64,000 nt of DNA from Acinetobacter modestus (GTDB lineage Bacteria; Pseudomonadota; Gammaproteobacteria; Pseudomonadales; Moraxellaceae): positions 62,001-126,000 of the forward strand of contig NZ_BMDV01000002.1 in NCBI RefSeq assembly GCF_014636095.1, in the 5' to 3' direction. A program made the translations under genes and the position numbers. Below, piece after piece: positions 60,802 through 64,000 of this stretch; the stretch's first letter is position 1, and each line of letters opens with the position of its first letter. Under the pieces are notes generated by a model, which searched no databases, was not told the origin of the DNA, and was given only the letters and a program-made list of their open reading frames with translations.

Positions 60802-62259
60802 ATGCAACTTAATCAATTGCCATTATTTCATCAACAAGCTTTTGTTGCTGGACAATGGTGTGATGCCGATAATCAACAAACTTCTGATATTTATAACCCT
60901 GCAACACAAGAAGTGATTGGTACTGTACCGAATATGGGCAAGGCAGAAGCCGAACGCGCAATTCAAGCAGCAGTTGCAGGTTGGGCTGTATGGAAAAATA
61001 AAACAGCCAAAGATCGCTCAACGATTTTAAAAAAATGGTTCGATTTGATGGTTGAAAATGCAGATCAACTTGCATTTATTTTGACTAGCGAACAAGGAAA
61101 ACCTTTAGCAGAAGCGAGAGGTGAAATTTTATATGCTGCTAGCTTTGTTGAATGGTTTGCTGAAGAAGCAAAGCGTGTTTATGGTGATATTGTTCCAAGT
61201 CCTTATCCAGATGCACGGATTATCGTGAGCAAGCAACCGATTGGGGTTGTTGCAGCAATCACGCCGTGGAATTTCCCTGCGGCAATGATTACTCGTAAAG
61301 TTGCACCGGCTTTGGCTGCGGGTTGTCCTTGTATCGTTAAACCTGCGCCAGAAACCCCATTTACGGCATTGGCTTTGGTCGATTTAGCGATTCAAGCAGG
61401 CGTACCTGCTGAGATTTTTAGTGTCATTACAGGTGATGCGGTCACGATTGGGGATGCAATCTTTGAAAGTGATGATGTGCGGAAATTTACCTTCACAGGT
61501 TCAACACCCGTTGGAAAATTACTGTATCAACGTTCAGCGCAAACTCTGAAAAAAGTTTCATTAGAATTGGGCGGTAATGCACCTTTTATTGTCTTTGATG
61601 ATGCAGATTTGGATGCTGCAATCGAAGGGGCATTAATTGCTAAATATCGCAATGCAGGACAAACCTGTGTTTGTGTGAATCGTTTTCTTGTTCAAGAAGG
61701 AATTTACGAAAAATTCATTCACGCATTAAGTGAAAAAGTTAATGCTTTTGCAATCGGCAATGGTTTGGATGTTGGGAGTGAAATTGGTCCATTAATTAAT
61801 GCGAATGCAGTGAAAAAGGTTGAAGCTCACGTCGCTGATGCCTTAGCTAAAGCAGGTCGTTTGGTTGCTGGTGGTAAACGTCATAGTGCAGGTGAGTTAT
61901 TCTATGAACCTACCATTATTGCTGATGTCACCGCTGAGATGGAGGTGGCGACTCAAGAAACATTTGGTCCATTGGCTGCTGTATTCAAGTTTGAAACTGA
62001 ACAACAAGCCATTGAAATGGCAAATGCGACGGAATTTGGCTTAGCGGCTTATTGTTATACCAAAGATTTAGGGCGCGCTTGGCGGATGAGTGAGCAGCTT
62101 GAATACGGTATGGTTGGAATTAATAAGGGCTTAATTTCCAATGAAGTCGCACCATTTGGTGGAATCAAACAGTCGGGCTTAGGTCGTGAAGGTTCAAAAT
62201 ACGGGATCGAAGATTATCTTGAAATCAAATACACCTTATTTGGGGGATTGAATGCATGA
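60802..62259 (+). CDS. tgnE: Succinate-semialdehyde dehydrogenase (TgnE)
   Basis: The 485-residue NAD(P)-dependent enzyme oxidises succinate semialdehyde to succinate, which enters the TCA cycle. It has Glu in L-E-L-G-G-N-A-P-F, Cys in N-A-G-Q-T-C-V-C-V-N-R and the GabD-type ending S-G-L-G-R-E-G-S-K-Y-G-I-E-D-Y. The Cys-x-Cys pair is typical of GabD enzymes. It is the final step expected in trigonelline breakdown. GGATAATC precedes the ATG. Confidence 0.86.
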   Translation: MQLNQLPLFHQQAFVAGQWCDADNQQTSDIYNPATQEVIGTVPNMGKAEAERAIQAAVAGWAVWKNKTAKDRSTILKKWFDLMVENADQLAFILTSEQGKPLAEARGEILYAASFVEWFAEEAKRVYGDIVPSPYPDARIIVSKQPIGVVAAITPWNFPAAMITRKVAPALAAGCPCIVKPAPETPFTALALVDLAIQAGVPAEIFSVITGDAVTIGDAIFESDDVRKFTFTGSTPVGKLLYQRSAQTLKKVSLELGGNAPFIVFDDADLDAAIEGALIAKYRNAGQTCVCVNRFLVQEGIYEKFIHALSEKVNAFAIGNGLDVGSEIGPLINANAVKKVEAHVADALAKAGRLVAGGKRHSAGELFYEPTIIADVTAEMEVATQETFGPLAAVFKFETEQQAIEMANATEFGLAAYCYTKDLGRAWRMSEQLEYGMVGINKGLISNEVAPFGGIKQSGLGREGSKYGIEDYLEIKYTLFGGLNA

Positions 62260-62642
62260 GTAATGAAAAATTTGAAAAAGGCTTAGCCATTCGTAAACAA
62301 GTGTTGGGTGAAGCTTATGTCAATAATTCGATCAACAATGCTGATGATTTTAACTTACCTTTACAAGAGTTAGTCACAGAGTATTGCTGGGGTGCAGTTT
62401 GGGGGCGAGAGGAACTGAGCAAACCTGAGCGAAGCTTAATCAATCTTGCCATGATTTCTGCGCTTAATCGTCCACATGAGTTGAAGCTTCATGTCAAAGG
62501 TGCTTTGCGTAATGGTGTACCTAAAGAAAAAATTCGTGAGGTGCTGCTACAAGTCGCAATTTATTGTGGTGTACCGGCAGCCGTAGATAGTTTCCGAATT
62601 GCCAAAGAAGCGATTCAGGAATATGAACAAGAAAATAACTAA
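62256..62642 (+). CDS. Carboxymuconolactone decarboxylase family protein
   Basis: The 128-residue protein has the family helix pair (R-S-L-I-N-L-A-M-I-S-A-L-N-R-P-H-E-L, V-L-L-Q-V-A-I-Y-C-G-V-P-A-A) and resembles PcaC in length. It overlaps the dehydrogenase gene by 4 bp (ATGA). A decarboxylation or ring-lactone step in the same pathway is possible; no specific substrate can be named. Confidence 0.86.
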   Translation: MSNEKFEKGLAIRKQVLGEAYVNNSINNADDFNLPLQELVTEYCWGAVWGREELSKPERSLINLAMISALNRPHELKLHVKGALRNGVPKEKIREVLLQVAIYCGVPAAVDSFRIAKEAIQEYEQENN

Positions 62643-62650
62643 TTAAACGA

Positions 62651-62691
62651 TTGAGCAAACATTACACAGCATGTTGGTGATGTTTGCTCAA
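62651..62691 (+). terminator. Probable terminator of the catabolic cluster
   Basis: TTGAGCAAACAT / ATGTTTGCTCAA, a 12-bp perfect stem with a 17-base loop, lies 9 bp after the last stop. The T-run after it is weak. A short direct repeat (ATTGTTACG twice) follows near 62733. Confidence 0.6.
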
Positions 62692-62934
62692 GTGATTACA
62701 TTTTGGCTCTTCGCTCTTAAAGTGATATACCAATTGTTACGATTGTTACGGTCAGAATGGATATAATTTAAACAGAGTATTTATTTCCTAAATAACCAAT
62801 CACCTTTTATATACTGAGATATATGCAGCTTTAGGTGTCTATTGGTGTAAATTATGCACTTCGTTTAAGGTGATTTTAATTCCATCTTGAGCAAAGAAAA
62901 TTTGATATTTGATAGATCATCGAAAGAGTAAGGT

Positions 62935-64000
62935 ATGCCCGCAAATCCTAGTAAAACCCAAAAACCTTTATATATTCCCTATGCTGGGAACGCTCTTTTA
63001 GAACTTCCACTCTTGAATAAAGGTTCAGCTTTTTCGACTGAAGAGCGTGAGCAGTTTAACTTGCATGGACTGATACCTAACAATATCGAAAACATCGAAG
63101 AACAAACGCAACGCTCTTATCAGCAGTACTTGTCATTTGACAATAACTTGAATAAGCATATTTATTTAAGAAATATTCAAGACACAAATGAAACACTTTT
63201 TTATAATTTATTGAGTCAGCATTTAGATGAAATGCTACCCATCATTTATACACCAACCGTCGGCGAAGCTTGCCAGCGTTTTTCTGATATTTATCGTCGT
63301 CATCGTGGGATTTTCATCTCATATGCTGAACGTCAATACATCGATCAAATTATTCATAATGTGAATAAGAAAAATGTCAAAGTGATTGTTATTACCGATG
63401 GTGAGCGCATCCTTGGTTTAGGTGATCAGGGTATTGGCGGTATGGGAATTCCAATTGGAAAATTATCTCTATATACCGCATGTGGAGGTATTAGTCCTGC
63501 CTATACGTTACCAATTACAATAGATGTTGGTACCAATAATCAAGAATTACTCAATGATCCAATTTACATGGGATTGAAGCAACCTCGAATCAGAGGGGAG
63601 CAATATTACCAATTTGTCGAACAGATTATTTCTGCTGTGCGTGAACGTTGGCCGAATGTGTTGATACAGTTTGAAGATTTTGCCCAAATTAATGCAATGC
63701 CATTATTGACTCAATATCGAGATAAAATTTGCTGCTTTAATGATGACATTCAAGGAACTGCAGCAGTTACAGTTGCTAGTTTAATTGCTGCATCTAGAGC
63801 ACTTGGTAAACAACTTAGAGATCAAACAATTACTTTTGTTGGTGCTGGTTCAGCAGGATGTGGTATTGCTGAGCATATCGTTAGACAAATGATGGATGAA
63901 GGTTTGAGCGATCATGAAGCCCGTTCACGTATTTTCATGGTTGATCGCTTCGGTTTAATGACCGATCAACAGCCCAATTTACTCGACTTTCAACAAAAAC
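62935..64000 (+). CDS. sfcA: NAD-dependent malic enzyme (partial, runs off the window)
   Basis: The first 355 residues of an SfcA/MaeA-type malic enzyme, which decarboxylates malate to pyruvate. Hallmarks are [45 protein letters not shown] and F-N-D-D-I-Q-G-T-A, then a nucleotide-binding G-A-G-S-A-G. The ATG at 62935 follows TAAGG. It could convert succinate-derived malate from the upstream pathway, but it is also a general enzyme. Confidence 0.93.
   Translation, partial: MPANPSKTQKPLYIPYAGNALLELPLLNKGSAFSTEEREQFNLHGLIPNNIENIEEQTQRSYQQYLSFDNNLNKHIYLRNIQDTNETLFYNLLSQHLDEMLPIIYTPTVGEACQRFSDIYRRHRGIFISYAERQYIDQIIHNVNKKNVKVIVITDGERILGLGDQGIGGMGIPIGKLSLYTACGGISPAYTLPITIDVGTNNQELLNDPIYMGLKQPRIRGEQYYQFVEQIISAVRERWPNVLIQFEDFAQINAMPLLTQYRDKICCFNDDIQGTAAVTVASLIAASRALGKQLRDQTITFVGAGSAGCGIAEHIVRQMMDEGLSDHEARSRIFMVDRFGLMTDQQPNLLDFQQK

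Noticed and set aside
62721..62736. GATATACCAA as a third GntR operator near the malic enzyme gene
   Set aside because: Only one half matches, with no symmetry; too weak to support.
62733..62750. Direct repeat ATTGTTACG twice as a mobile element or attachment site
   Set aside because: Only two 9-bp copies in tandem, with no integrase, tRNA or inverted repeats nearby.

Overview
The window reads as a stretch of an Acinetobacter chromosome. The DNA is AT-rich and densely coded, with very little untranslated space. Most proteins look gammaproteobacterial. The trigonelline-type (tgn) gene set and the sulfur-storage encapsulin locus both match what is known from Acinetobacter. The species is not resolved. 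I saw no tRNA, rRNA, CRISPR array, insertion sequence or prophage.

Positions 1-41177 form one large organosulfur-scavenging island. From left to right it holds: the tail of a flavin monooxygenase; a peptide-type ABC importer with a Tat-type lipoprotein receptor; an SfnB-like flavoprotein; a family 2A encapsulin operon (shell plus cysteine desulfurase cargo), beside serine acetyltransferase and rhodanese genes; a DszB-like sulfinate desulfinase; a two-gene ABC exporter; three TonB-dependent receptors with their own TonB-ExbB-ExbD; a secreted hydrolase; three SsuD-like monooxygenases and an MsuE-like FMN reductase; a sulfonate-type ABC importer; a second peptide-type lipoprotein receptor; a tatABC operon; and an SfnR-like sigma-54 activator. 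Nine -24/-12 (sigma-54) promoters can be read in this island. Nearly all carry a 16-bp palindrome, TGTTG-N6-CAACA or close to it, one to two copies, about 50-110 bp upstream. This suggests one SfnR regulon covering uptake, desulfonation and desulfination. A perfect copy of the palindrome also lies in the leader of the encapsulin gene, where no sigma-54 promoter is visible.

Positions 41340-51623 hold housekeeping and envelope-redox genes: a TIGR03643-type small protein, NudC, cytochrome b561, a cation efflux protein, DsbD, and a TlpA/DUF4266/DUF3570/ApbE module followed by a two-component system.

Positions 51740-62642 hold a catabolic cluster that matches trigonelline (N-methylnicotinate) degradation: a GntR regulator, two-component flavin monooxygenase, aldehyde dehydrogenase, alpha/beta hydrolase, succinate-semialdehyde dehydrogenase, an NCS1 permease and a porin. 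Two near-identical palindromes (a perfect 22-bp one at 52843 and a diverged copy at 60697) mark its two promoters. The window ends inside a malic enzyme gene.

The most interesting system is the sulfur island. It joins import, C-S bond cleavage and a protein compartment that probably stores sulfur, apparently under one sigma-54 activator. Individual parts are known; the shared operator pattern and the encapsulin-leader site are my reading of this sequence.
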